Source of the DNA: Conidiobolus incongruus B7586
Lineage: Eukaryota; Entomophthoromycota; Entomophthoromycetes; Entomophthorales; Conidiobolaceae
Reading direction: 5' to 3'
DNA: 15,499 bases
Assembly: GCA_000697335.1 (NCBI GenBank)
Contig: JNEM01014298.1
Coordinates: forward strand, 1 to 15,499
The translations under genes were made by a program, and so were the position numbers. Numbering within the stretch: the first letter of the stretch is position 1; every line of letters starts with the position of its first letter. The notes under the pieces are model-generated. The model was not told the origin of the DNA, searched no databases, and was given only the letters and a program-made list of their open reading frames with translations. Shown here one piece after another: positions 1-9,910 of the stretch.

Positions 1-224
1 TATTTTTTCAATTCAATATTATATATAGTATTTAAAATTATTAATTTATTAAAATTAATAGAAATATAGATATATTTGATATTAGCTTAACTATTTATTT
101 AATTATAATTGTTTAATATTTTTCTAAGCTTATATTAAGATATATAATATTTATTCTATATTTTTATTAATAAAATTTTTATTAAACCTGATTATATTTT
201 ATATACTTAAATATTTGAAATAAA
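1..224. other. AT-rich spacer
   Basis: Almost pure A and T with stop codons dense in all frames. No gene, RNA or repeat unit can be supported here. Confidence 0.6.
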
Positions 225-425
225 TGTACTGGATAGCTACTAGATTTGTTGGACTAATTAAGCAGAGTCAGGGTGCATAGGAAGCTAAACCAAAGAAAGG
301 TTTATTGACAGACTGATTACACTAGAGTCCACCCCTGTAGAAGGGTATATTGTCTAACTATTTATAAGGGAATAAGTCGCGTTGCAATTTATGGGAATTC
401 TGGGAATCGTTATTGATCTGTGATA
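225..425. other. GC-richer island, possible solo LTR or other retroelement remnant
   Basis: This segment is sharply less AT-rich than its flanks and has no convincing reading frame. A TGTTGGA at 247-253 resembles the start of many copia-type LTRs, and a TATA-like TTTATAAGGG lies at 361-370. I do not see a matching terminal end, a target-site duplication or a second copy in the window. If it is an LTR it is an isolated, old, incomplete fossil. It could equally be a decayed exon or a non-autonomous repeat. Confidence 0.2.
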
Positions 426-1590
426 ATAAATTACTAATATATTTGTATAAATAAAAAGAGATATTTTTAAATATAATATTTGTTTACTTATATAATATTA
501 AATAATCATTTAAACTAATTTTTTTAAATTTTATTTAATATTAAATTTAATTTTATCAATGTTAAAATAATAAATCTTATGATATATAATAAATTTAGAT
601 AAAAAATTACATATATAAATTGATAGAATATCTTAAATAACACTATCTTATTTATACATAATCTTAATAATATTATTATTATTAACTTTTAATAATCTTC
701 ATTTAATTGAAATTTGATTAAATTTAATATTAAACTTTTAAGAAAATATTTTTCAAGTTTTTGAAATATATGTTTTTAATACAAATTATATGAATTTAAT
801 AAATCAGGTTAAAGATAACGAACATGGTATTTTAATAAGTTTGATAAAAAAATCAAGATATAAAATATAACTTTGATTAAAATAATCCTTAAGGAAATTA
901 ATACCTAATAACTATTTTGTAATAGGATTAATTTTATGCTAATATATTAAAAATATAATTTATATAATAATAACCTATTTTATTATAGTTTAAATATTTA
1001 TATTCTCAATACCCTGTCTCTTATACACATCTTGGTTATTAATAATTAAAATAATTTAATTAGTATTTGAAATAATAAATATTCATTTTTTTAATAAAAT
1101 AAAACTAAAAATTATAAAGCTTCAATTTAAATTAAACTCAAAAAAATATTTTTTAATAATATTAATATATTTATTAGGAATTTAACAAAAGTTATAAAAT
1201 ATACTTATTTGAAATTGAAATTATAATAATATTTAATATATATAACTTCAAATACTAACAAGTAAAAATCAAAACTAAAGTAATATTATTTTAATTCTAG
1301 ATATATATTAATTGAATCATACTTTAAAATAAATATAGTTATTGAATCTCTAATTAAATATTATTACAAAATATAATATATTGGATTAATGGAAATTACC
1401 TTTTAATATTCAATATATTTATTATTTTCTTCAAACATAATATTTGTAAATAAATCATATTATATTCATTATTACTTAAATAATAGTTATGTTTTGTAAT
1501 TCACTTTATAAATAAATATCATTATTAGAAAAGCACTAGCAATATTTTTATTTATGTATATATTAATTCTGCATTTTAGCTTTTACTTAT
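426..1590. other. AT-rich spacer
   Basis: Stop-dense AT-rich DNA without a supportable gene. The only striking content is the adapter-like 19-mer at 1014-1032, listed separately. Confidence 0.6.
1014..1032 (-). other. Tn5 mosaic end (Nextera-type adapter remnant, probable assembly artefact)
   Basis: CTGTCTCTTATACACATCT is an exact 19/19 match to the reverse complement of the hyperactive Tn5 mosaic end used in tagmentation libraries. The mosaic end is an engineered hybrid of the two natural Tn5 ends, so it should not occur in a fungal genome. The bases after it do not continue into the usual Nextera read 1 or read 2 primer sequence, and no second mosaic end follows. The 9 bases on its two sides differ, so there is no Tn5 target duplication. 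A mate-pair junction remnant or an untrimmed read end used in scaffolding fits best. Continuity of the sequence across this point should not be trusted. Confidence 0.93.
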
Positions 1591-1795
1591 TATTGAGACA
1601 TGGTAGCAGAATATTCAATTTGTCACTCCTAGGTTTAAGTGGTTTCTTCAGTGAATATCATACAATTAATTAAAGTCTAACAAGGAGAACAGAGGTTTTC
1701 GCTTGATTAAGGTCCGATAAAACCAGTCCGTAATAGGGATAATATTCATTCAACTATCCAATCGAGACGGAGGGCTTATTTTCGAAATACATCAT
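1591..1795. other. GC-richer island of unknown origin
   Basis: A second island of mixed composition in AT desert. It contains CG dinucleotides and several short open stretches on both strands, but I recognise no protein in any frame. TGGTAGCAGA at about 1601-1610 resembles a retroelement primer-binding site complementary to initiator tRNA-Met and is preceded by CA. The match is short and there is no recognisable LTR before it. A decayed exon or repeat fragment is equally possible. Confidence 0.2.
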
Positions 1796-2234
1796 CAAAA
1801 TATATATTATAACATTACAATAAAAATATGGATTAATTATGTAAGAATCATTATATGTTATCCAAAAATGTTAGTCAAGATATAATAAAAATAGCTAAAA
1901 TGTTTCAAACCCTAATCCCTGAATAATTAAAATATTTCTTATTTACTAAATAGGTGATACATTAATAATCAAAATGGATCAAATATTTCAAATAATAAAT
2001 TTTTTGTGATTATTAATATGCATTTAATGTTCCACACTAAAGTGCCAATCTTTTTCCATGCGTCAGATAGTTATACTGATTGATAATTAAACTTTAAAAT
2101 ATATGTTCAAGATATCTATGATAATACTTGATTAAATATAAAATGGAATACATTACCTATATTGATGTCGGACCATAGAACTAAAATTGTAAAAGCTGAA
2201 TTTTAACAAAATACTAAACTGTGATTTTTGCAAG
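1796..2234. other. AT-rich spacer upstream of the knottin-like gene
   Basis: No reading frame of note. The part from about 2030 to 2200 is somewhat less AT-rich than the rest and probably belongs to the promoter region of the gene that starts at 2299. I see no recognisable transcription-factor site apart from the TATA box listed separately. Confidence 0.4.
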
Positions 2235-2242
2235 TATAAATA
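2235..2242 (+). promoter_or_regulatory. TATA box of the knottin-like gene
   Basis: TATAAATA lies 57 bases before the ATG at 2299, within a short GC-containing context (CAAG before it, GCACC after it). A start of transcription some 30 bases downstream would leave a 5' leader of roughly 30 nt. TATA-like strings are common in this AT-rich DNA, so the position relative to the gene is the main support. Confidence 0.55.
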
Positions 2243-2298
2243 GCACCAATTGGTTTGATATTTTACATTATAACAATTTATTACTTTAGTTTAGAACA

Positions 2299-2542
2299 AT
2301 GCAATTCACTTCTTTATTAGTCACTGCTTTGGTTGGCTTGGTCCAATTCAATTCTGCCCTCTATACTGAAAATACTTTGCAACGTAATGATCGTAAGTTA
2401 TATCAAATAACAATTTTTATATCATTAAACATTAACCATAATTTTAGAATGTTTACCACGCGGTTCTAAATGTGTTGGAAGTTCTACTCCTTGTTGTCCT
2501 GGTTTAAGATGTATGTACTATGCCAATCGCTGTGTTCAATAA
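2299..2542 (+). CDS. small secreted knottin-like six-cysteine peptide (62 aa, two exons)
   Basis: Exons are 2299-2392 and 2448-2542. The 55-nt intron 2393-2447 starts GTAAGT and ends TTTTAG, and splices a Gln codon in phase 1. The predicted protein has a signal peptide (residues 1 to about 20, Met-Gln-Phe-Thr then a Leu/Val core, ending Asn-Ser-Ala), a short polar linker (21-32), and a 30-residue cysteine domain. Its cysteine spacing is C-x6-C-x6-CC-x4-C-x6-C, the pattern of inhibitor cystine knots (C1-C4, C2-C5, C3-C6 expected). The intron separates the signal peptide and linker from the knot module, as is common in secreted peptide genes. The peptide should be exported. Members of this fold act as protease inhibitors, antimicrobials, channel ligands or effectors, and the sequence does not decide between these. 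A TATA box precedes it and AATAAA follows. It stands alone in AT desert, which suits a fast-evolving accessory gene. The frame, splice sites and signal peptide agree well. Confidence 0.85.
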
Positions 2543-2566
2543 TTATTCGCGGTTGAATTAATATTA

Positions 2567-2572
2567 AATAAA
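2567..2572 (+). promoter_or_regulatory. polyadenylation signal of the knottin-like gene
   Basis: AATAAA lies 25 bases after the stop codon at 2540-2542. The placement is right for 3' end formation, but the hexamer is frequent in this AT-rich DNA, so the assignment rests on position alone. Confidence 0.4.
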
Positions 2573-5500
2573 ATTAATTAGTTTATAAATTAATTCACCA
2601 AATTATAATAATTTTAATTAAAATCATATTAATATATAATGCTGTTTTTTTTCAATGAACACCTTTTACATTTTTAAACTAAATAATAATTTCATTATAT
2701 TTCACTAACTGTTACAAACTTATATTATATTGGCTGTATTTTAAAATATATTTATTCCAATTAACCTTGAATTAAAAAATATATATTTTATGAGACCTTA
2801 GTTATTAATTATTAACTATATAAATAATTGAATATTAGTTTGAACAACAAATACTCTTATATATCCAACACTAATAATTTGACAATATGTGGATCTCATT
2901 GAGTGAGGATTGTATGAAAAATATATTTTAATATATTAATGTTTATTAAGATATATTTGATAATATATTTAAGGAATGATTCTTGATTTGCCTAATTTTA
3001 TAGTATTTTGATGATATAAATATGTATGGTGATTATTTCAAAGGGTTAAAAATACATTTAATACTTTGTATAGTTATAAGTATGTTAATACCTTTTTTAC
3101 ACTCAATCAAATTTTAATATAAAGTTGATTTTTCGAATTTTTCAGTATTAATTAACAGTATATAATTAAGAAAGTTATATCACTAATATCCAAAATATAT
3201 ATTAATCAATGAAGTTAATAGTTTTTCCTCTACAATAATTTTAATATATTACCGCAATTAAATTCAAAAATTTCTAAATATTTGAGAACATTTAAAATCA
3301 CTTGTATCAATATATAGTAAAATAAATATTATGATGGAATTAATAATATTGATTATAAAACAATTTTACATAAAATATCTCAAAAATTTATCATAAATGA
3401 ATGTTAAAGAGTTTAATAAAAAGTGTAGAAAAATTAAATTTTAAAATATACTGAAACTATGACTTTTTATCCTTTAATTATAATTAACTTAGATATTTTA
3501 ATACAATTACTTCAAATTTGAAGTTCAATTGTTATAATTTTTATTGAAATAATATAAAAATTGAAGTATTATTCAAAAATGAAATTTTATAATACAGATA
3601 GTATAATATTAAATATTATATATGTTTATATTATTGCTTGTTTTTCATTAATCATTTTGATTAAACTCTATTTATAGATAATTATGATAAATACTAGAAT
3701 ATCAATTCTTCTATAAATGCAGGTTCATAATTTTTTGATTTGAACTTTTGATTAGAAACCTAAAATTTAGATTGCGAATTCAATATTTTTCAGATAAACA
3801 ATACTGTAACTAAATATTCTAAACTCTAAAATTTATTATAGCACATTTTAAGGTATAGATACCAATCTGGGAATGCTGAGTAAAAAGGTTTCAAATACTC
3901 AAATATTGATATATATGTCATGAAATCAAGACAATTGATTACAATTATAGTTATTAATACTATCCTTTTGTATAATCTATTAAAATCTTAAATTTACTTA
4001 TAAAATATATAATTTGAAATTTAATGTTAAATTGATAAGAACTTATAGATTTTGATATTAACAATAATTAAAAAATAACAACTATATTATAATGATATTA
4101 TATATAATCTTTAGTTTTTTTTATATTTTATTAATATTAAATAAAGAACCCACAAAATATAACAATAATTTTAAAATATCTGATACCAATTAATTTTGAA
4201 TTATTATTTTTATTACTCTTAAATCTTATGCAATATTTAAATCCTTATCAAACAATTATTTTGATCAACCTTATTTCCAATAGTCTACCTTAAGTCATAA
4301 AGCCTTATTTCGTAAAAAAATCACTTTGAAATTTTCAAAAATGAAAAATAAATTGGATATTTTATATACTAGCATTTTTAATTTTAAGTTTTTCAAAATT
4401 CAGCTTATTATTTTAACCTCAATATCACTATTTTCCTTCATTTCAACTCTACTATGTATATAAAGTTTCATAATTATGTTATAGTTGATTTTGATTAAAT
4501 CATTGAAATCATACAATATTTGCCATGTTGTCCTCAATGTAACAGAACTTTGTTCACTGTTGTACTTATTTAAGATATGTATTTTTCAATTATTATGTTC
4601 AATAATATTCCAAGTTAATAGTCAAAGGTAGTTATATAATATTAATATAAAATATTTAATTATAAATTCTTGAATCTTTTCCTCATTAGGTTAATATGAT
4701 TTAACTATTTCATTCCATTATATATATATATATATATTTCAAAAAAAAATTTAAATTTAAAATCCTATTCAAAATTAAATTAACATAATTTATTTGAATA
4801 TCAATTAGATCTTTCTATTCAGAGGTTAGATATTATTGTGAATTACCATTATATTAGAATTTTCAATTTTTATTATTTATTAGTTCTTACAAATATTTGA
4901 ATATATAATCTTTAAAACTTTATTATAATTATATATATTAATCGTTTACCTAAGTAAATTTATCCTTTGAAAATGTTTATTATTTTATAAATAACAAGTA
5001 TTTTGTAATAATAATTTTGATAAATAAAAAAACTTAATATTTGAATAATTCTGAAAAAATGACTTTATTATTTTAATAGAATAATGTCATATAACAGAGA
5101 ATTTTTGTGAACTTAATCATTTAGATTTCATTCTAATAATATACTTTAATAAATATATTTCTAATATAAATATTTTAAATAGTCCTAACTTTTCAATTTA
5201 TATATAAGATAAGTTATATATATTTAAAAATTAATTATAATAAATAATTAGGTAGTCTTTATTTAATTTTTAAAAATAAAAAATATTATCAAAAGGTTTA
5301 ATATTAATTGAATTATAATTATGGAAATATAATATTCTTAATATTGATAAGATTCATGAATTTTAATAAAACTAGTATTTAATTTAAAATTTAGGCTGAA
5401 ATATAATTGATTATATAATTATTTAATTTTAGGAGAAAAATTCTAGAACTTGATTATCTGCTTTAGATTTAAGTATTAAAATATACTATTATTATATAAT

Positions 5501-7000
5501 TATCTTTTTATTATTTATACTAAATATATTTTTAAAATTATTTATATTTATTTAATTAAATTTTAATATAATATCATAATATCTATCGTAATATAAGGTT
5601 CAAAATTAAAATTAAAATCTATTTCACAAATTTAAAAGATATTAATCTAAATTTTAAGTAATTTAAATATTTTTATATTAAAAATAAATAAAGATTTTAA
5701 TATATAAGTTAGAGAATGAATATATAATATATAATCAATGCTTTTTTTATTATTATTCACTTTTTACTTTTATTAAGTTTGTAATATTCAATAAATAGTT
5801 TTTTATTAAAGATTAAAATTTGATGTTTTATAAACTAATTAAATTTTTTATGGAAATTTTCCTCTTTATAAGCTGATTTTTCAATTATCTAAAATAATTA
5901 TAATTATATAAGTTATAATCAATATATAAATTAAATATGGTAATTTGTTTTAATTTTTTTAATTTAAGATTTATTTAATTTTTATCTTTATAGATTTTAT
6001 AGTTATAATATAAAATAATAAGTATTTCTCAAGTAATGTTAAAAATACTAATAATAATTCTATTTATAAATAATAGATAAATATAAATTAATTTTCACTC
6101 AAAAATTAAATAAAAATAATATATAGTATAGTTATTTATTATAATAACTAATATTTGCTTATAAATAAAATATATATTAATTGAAAATTATAAAAAGGAT
6201 TGTTTTAATCTTTTATTTTATATTTTAATAGAAAGTTATATAAAGAGATTTATAATCTATTGATTATATATTAATAAATTATTTAATTATTATTACTCTA
6301 ACTTTTTTAAGCATTGATCAAATTATAAGATATTTAGTTTATAATTTTATTAATTAATTTTGATTTAGACATTAGTATATATAATAAAATGATATAATTA
6401 ATATTAAAGTATTTTGATAATTTTTAAGCTAAAATAAAAAAATATTGATTTTTTTTTGTTTTATTAATAATTAAAAAAATAATAGTTAAAATTAATTTTC
6501 AAAATTTTAATATATTTTAAATAATTTTTCTTTTAGCTTTAAAGAAAGTTATTTAATAATAAAAAGATAATTAAATATTATATTTAAAAGCTGTTTGTAA
6601 TTTTTAATTGACTTTAAAATATATATGTTAAAATTATATTAATATTAAATTAAAAAAACTTTTAATGATTATTATTTAGTTTAAGCATGATTGAATTAAA
6701 AAAATTTCAAAGTTAATATTTTAATGAACTAAACATTATATATCTATATTTATTTAATTTAAAACTGTTTATTTTCTTATTTATTTTGTATATATATATT
6801 TTTTGCAAGTAATAATATGTTTGTAAAATCAGAAATTAAAAATTTTCAGATTTCTTCAATTTTGCAATAAATGTAATAAATAATCAAACTGTTTGATGAT
6901 TCTGAAGATTATAAAATATTCTATAAAATTTATCACATTTATTGGAAAATAAATCAGAATCTTTGACAAAATATATAATGTCTAGATTTCAGCGAACACG
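2573..7000. other. long AT-rich desert
   Basis: About 4.4 kb of extremely AT-rich sequence, with no open frame that looks coding on either strand, no RNA gene and no tandem array beyond short TA runs (for example 4719-4737). Small less-AT patches such as 3840-3900 and 4430-4570 have no recognisable product. I see no exon pairs with consensus splice sites. Confidence 0.6.
4719..4737. repeat. TA microsatellite
   Basis: Uninterrupted TA dinucleotide run of about nine units. Similar runs occur at 7723-7741 and about 14827-14839. Confidence 0.8.
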
Positions 7001-7012
7001 CCTGGTCAACTG

Positions 7013-7082
7013 ACTGTGATTAGAATTTACTAACTATCAATATAAAATCAGCCGTTTCGAGTAATAAAATCCTAGTCACAGT
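7013..7082. repeat. imperfect hairpin / inverted repeat
   Basis: The left arm ACTGTGATTAGAATTT (7013-7028) matches the reverse complement of the right arm (7067-7082) at 14 of 16 positions, around a loop of about 38 bases. One of the two differences would be a G-U pair if the plus strand is transcribed, and the other if the minus strand is. The loop contains CCGTTTCGAGTAATAAAAT, which resembles a stretch at 10632-10651. It may be a remnant of a small non-autonomous element or a structured RNA. No flanking target duplication was identified. Confidence 0.45.
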
Positions 7083-7502
7083 ATTTAACTTGAATCTATA
7101 TTTATAATGCTTTATTGCATAGCATCAAAATGCCAATATTTTTCAATATTAACCAAAGGATATAATAATTTTTAAATCACCACCATCTGGTTCTTAATAC
7201 ATAAGAATGTTAATAATAATAAAAGATATTATATAGTTTATATTTGTTATCTTCAAGTTGAATTAAAGTTGAAAAGTGATAACCCATTAAAACATTTATG
7301 AAGTAAAATTTGGAAGTATGAATAAGATGAATTGGTTCAAGATTATACATTATTAAAATTTTTAAGTTTTAAATTGCAATTGGTTTTTTTATAACCCTTG
7401 TAATAGTCAATTTGATCCATTTCAATTTTTATTAATATATACTGAATATATTAATCAAAACAATTTTCTCAAGACATTATACATTTTCAATCATGTGTTT
7501 GA
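7083..7502. other. AT-rich spacer with no supportable gene
   Basis: Slightly less AT-rich than the desert to its left. Short open stretches on the minus strand, for example near 7360-7420, are too short to assign. Some may belong to the same decayed element as the fragment at 7503-7619. Confidence 0.4.
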
Positions 7503-7619
7503 TTAATAATTGCCTACAACCTTAAATTGTTCATCAACAAATATTGCCATGGGAGTTATATTGAAGTTATCACTGCACTGAAGAAGGGATTTCAAATTAA
7601 ATGCACAATAGATAAATAC
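7503..7619 (-). pseudogene. possible MULE-type DNA transposase fragment
   Basis: A 38-codon minus-strand frame, open from 7619 and closed by a stop at 7503-7505, reads like a protein rather than AT noise. It contains Ile-Tyr-Cys-Ala-Phe-Asn-Leu, then about 15 residues, then TPMAIFVDEQFKVVGNY. Mutator-like transposases carry a block of the form I-D-(A/C)-T-(F/Y)-N followed by a hydrophobic strand and (V/F)-D-E-F, so the layout fits. The catalytic Asp of that block would here be Tyr, and no other transposase motif or terminal repeat is visible. If correct this is a dead relic. It could instead be a fragment of some other decayed gene. Confidence 0.3.
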
Positions 7620-8009
7620 TTAACTTTGAAAACCCATATACTAGCACCGATGTTAGGTTGAAATTATAATTTTAAAGAATAAGCGATAAAATGATTAAAC
7701 TAGTTTACCATACTTGGAAATGTATATATATATATATATAAATCATTAAATAGAAAATTAAAGGAAATTGAAAATCTTATTGATAATATTAAACTTTTAT
7801 CAATCATAAAATGTATTATGCACTGTTTACAAAATTTGAATATATTCCCATTATTACTATATTTTTAAATATATGATCCTGCAAAATTTCACCTCAGAAA
7901 TATTATTGTAATTTTACTATTTGTATAGATTCGATTGAATATTTTGGCATATTATTATTCTGTACGTTATTGATTAAAAATGGAATGGTAAATAATATGC
8001 TGTGGTTAC
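7620..8009. other. AT-rich spacer
   Basis: Mostly AT-rich with a TA microsatellite at 7723-7741. No gene is supported on either strand. Confidence 0.5.
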
Positions 8010-8335
8010 TAAGATACTGACTCGCCCAACTAACTTCTTATCTCAAACTATTACCATATGAAAATATAATTCTGGAATACCCGTCACATCATGGTCTCTT
8101 TTTTTGAAGACCTAGTACATTACTTATGGGTGGCGAATGGTTTATTAAAGAACCGTTGTCGGAATAGATTTTCATCATCGCCTCTGGTCTCCCGTGAAGC
8201 CCTATAAACCCCTTAACAAACCCTAACAAAGAACTTTAACCCAAACTACCAAACAATCCACTAGCAAACCACACCTTTCCTTATTAATGACGTCCTATTA
8301 GCAATCGGTGGAACTACGATACCTTGGATTTTCTT
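8010..8335 (-). mobile_element. LTR-retrotransposon fossil (integrase core fragment)
   Basis: This GC-richer island carries, on the minus strand around 8145-8215, a piece resembling the integrase core of LTR retroelements: Phe-Val-Lys-Gly-Phe-Ile, then GRPEAMMKIYSDNGS. In Ty3/gypsy and BEL/Pao integrases the second catalytic Asp sits in a closely similar (I/V)-(Y/H)-S-D-(N/R)-G block following a G-x-P turn. The remaining part of the island shows the same raised GC content and is probably from the same element. It is an old, short, broken remnant, and no LTR, reverse transcriptase or protease is recognisable nearby. The family below LTR retroelement level cannot be decided. Confidence 0.5.
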
Positions 8336-8994
8336 TGTTTATAGTGATTCCAGAGCTAATTCATCCCAAATATCTATTTTTTAATTATTGCATCATAAAA
8401 ACTAAACTATTAATATTGTATATTATATAATTTTTTATTTTTAAAATGGATTAGTTAATCTTTTCAAGGTTATCGAATTTGACTCAATGATTGGATAATA
8501 CTTGTAGTTACAAAAGTTTTCTACTTTATAATAGTTTAACAACCAAATTCAGAAATAAATGAGAGAGCAAAAATTCCACTCCTTAGATTCTTTTAATATC
8601 TTAACGATAATATCAAGTCAGGTTGCAATATTAAATTTATCAATATCACACCTCAATTTTTTACAATATTTTAAAAAATTGTTTCTATTTATTATATTTA
8701 TATTGAAAATCAATTTTAATTATATAAGTAAAATTTCAGTAGATATTAATGATTATCAAGATGAACATATATCTTTATAATGTGGTATTAAATCATTAAG
8801 AATATATATTTCAATATTATAAAAAACAACTTGATCAAAATTTAAAAAATTGGATAATAGTAATATTTGTAATATTTTAACCGATAATTAAACACAATAA
8901 TCAGTGAATACGTATTTAATAAAAATAATAAAAATATAGCTAAAAAAGATAAAATAAATACTGGTAGCTGATGAAAAACATTGTATGAGGTGAT
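8336..8994. other. AT-rich spacer downstream of the 8995-9910 gene
   Basis: Contains a 73-codon open frame on the plus strand (8559-8780) made almost entirely of Ile, Leu, Phe, Asn, Ser and Lys. It has no domain, no signal peptide and no splice-linked neighbour, so I do not call it a gene, though it is long for such AT-rich DNA and could be a worn coding remnant. The 3' end of the minus-strand gene transcript lies in 8900-8990. No canonical AATAAA is seen there on the minus strand. Confidence 0.45.
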
Positions 8995-9910
8995 TCAGTT
9001 AGATTTAGAACGAGAGGAACGTTTTTGCTTTTTAGGGGGCTCGGAGGTAGAGTCTTTACCGTTAGCTTCATCTTTTAATAGACTGTCATCGAAAGGCAAT
9101 TCGAGTTTTAGCCAATTCGATGCGAAGATGGTTTGTTCAATGAATTTGGGTGTGATCTTGAAATCTTTATTATCTTTGGATTGATCTAAAATGATAATTA
9201 TAAATTAAAAATATAAAATGAAAGCAGTAGATTGAATTACCTTTTAACTTGTTTAAAGCATCAGTTAATTGCATCATCCCATCGTAATAAAGACGATAAG
9301 TGGACCAGGTATAATTCAATTTCTTTTTGGAATCAGTTAGATTCAAAATGAATTCGGTTGCTTCATCTCCCATGAAAGGAATGCGTTCGTCCATCATGGC
9401 AAGAATGGCTAATTATTAATTTAATATATATCGTTGAACGATGAAATGATGTTATATTACCTGATGCTGTTGCAACTCCAACACCCCTCAACTCACTCAA
9501 ACTGTCCATAACTTTTCTTAAATCTTCAAGGTTCCATTGTTTATCTTTGAAACTTTGGACTTGATCGTAAGCTTTGGATAGTTTTTCATTAGCAATTTTT
9601 TCAGAATTCTCCCAAACGAGGGGCTCTAAACGGGGACGAATGTGACCTCTCTAAACATCATTAGCACATAGACACATTATCAATTGATAAAGCTTACTCT
9701 CTGTTTCCAAATGGTTAACTCCTTCAAATACTGGAAGTTATACTGGGTTTTATCACCTTTGATTGATTTATTTTGCTTGTAATGAACTTCGTCCCATTCG
9801 ATTATATCAAACTTCAACCTGAAGGTGCGGTTCATAGACTCTTCAATTTTTTCTTTAAATGCTACTTCGTACTGTTTATTGATTTCGTACCATTTTTGAA
9901 TATCAGTCAT
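8995..9910 (-). CDS. conserved protein of unknown function with a helix-hairpin-helix-like motif (253 aa, four exons)
   Basis: Exons on the minus strand are 9910-9698, 9650-9461, 9408-9241 and 9185-8995. The introns are 47, 52 and 55 nt, each GT...AG, and all join one frame from ATG to TGA. The N-terminal third (1-71) is rich in Lys, Glu and aromatics. At 65-78 comes a Leu-Thr-Ile-Trp-Lys-x-x-Arg-Gly-His-Ile-Arg-Pro-Arg block. At 124-134 comes LRGVGVATASA, followed by Ile-Leu-Ala and then IPFMGDEATEF. The L-x-G-V-G-x-A-T-A turn is the helix-hairpin-helix signature seen in DNA glycosylases of the HhH-GPD type. From memory, the combination with a WK-x-x-RG-x-x-RP block and a (P/F)-F-M-x-D-E-A stretch marks a eukaryotic family without assigned function. 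The C-terminus (about 237-251) is Pro-Pro-Lys-Lys-Gln-Lys-Arg followed by Ser/Arg, a likely nuclear localisation signal. A nuclear, DNA-linked role is inference. I see no Lys/Asp catalytic pair placed as in true glycosylases. Confidence 0.88.

Noticed and set aside
4500-4565. Short cysteine-containing frame (CCPQC) in the desert
   Set aside because: Only about 22 codons with no signal peptide, no usable start and no cysteine spacing of a known peptide fold.
8205-8275. C-rich AACCCTAAC-like words suggesting telomere repeats
   Set aside because: The words are irregular and not tandem, and they fall inside the retroelement fossil.
8559-8780. 73-codon open frame on the plus strand
   Set aside because: Composition is dominated by Ile, Leu, Phe, Asn, Lys and Ser as expected from AT-rich DNA. 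It has no signal peptide, no domain and no spliced partner. It is long for this background, so a worn coding remnant is possible, but nothing supports a gene.
8981-9184. Open frame on the plus strand opposite the last exon of the 8995-9910 gene
   Set aside because: It is antisense to a well-supported exon with matching splice sites and has no features of its own.
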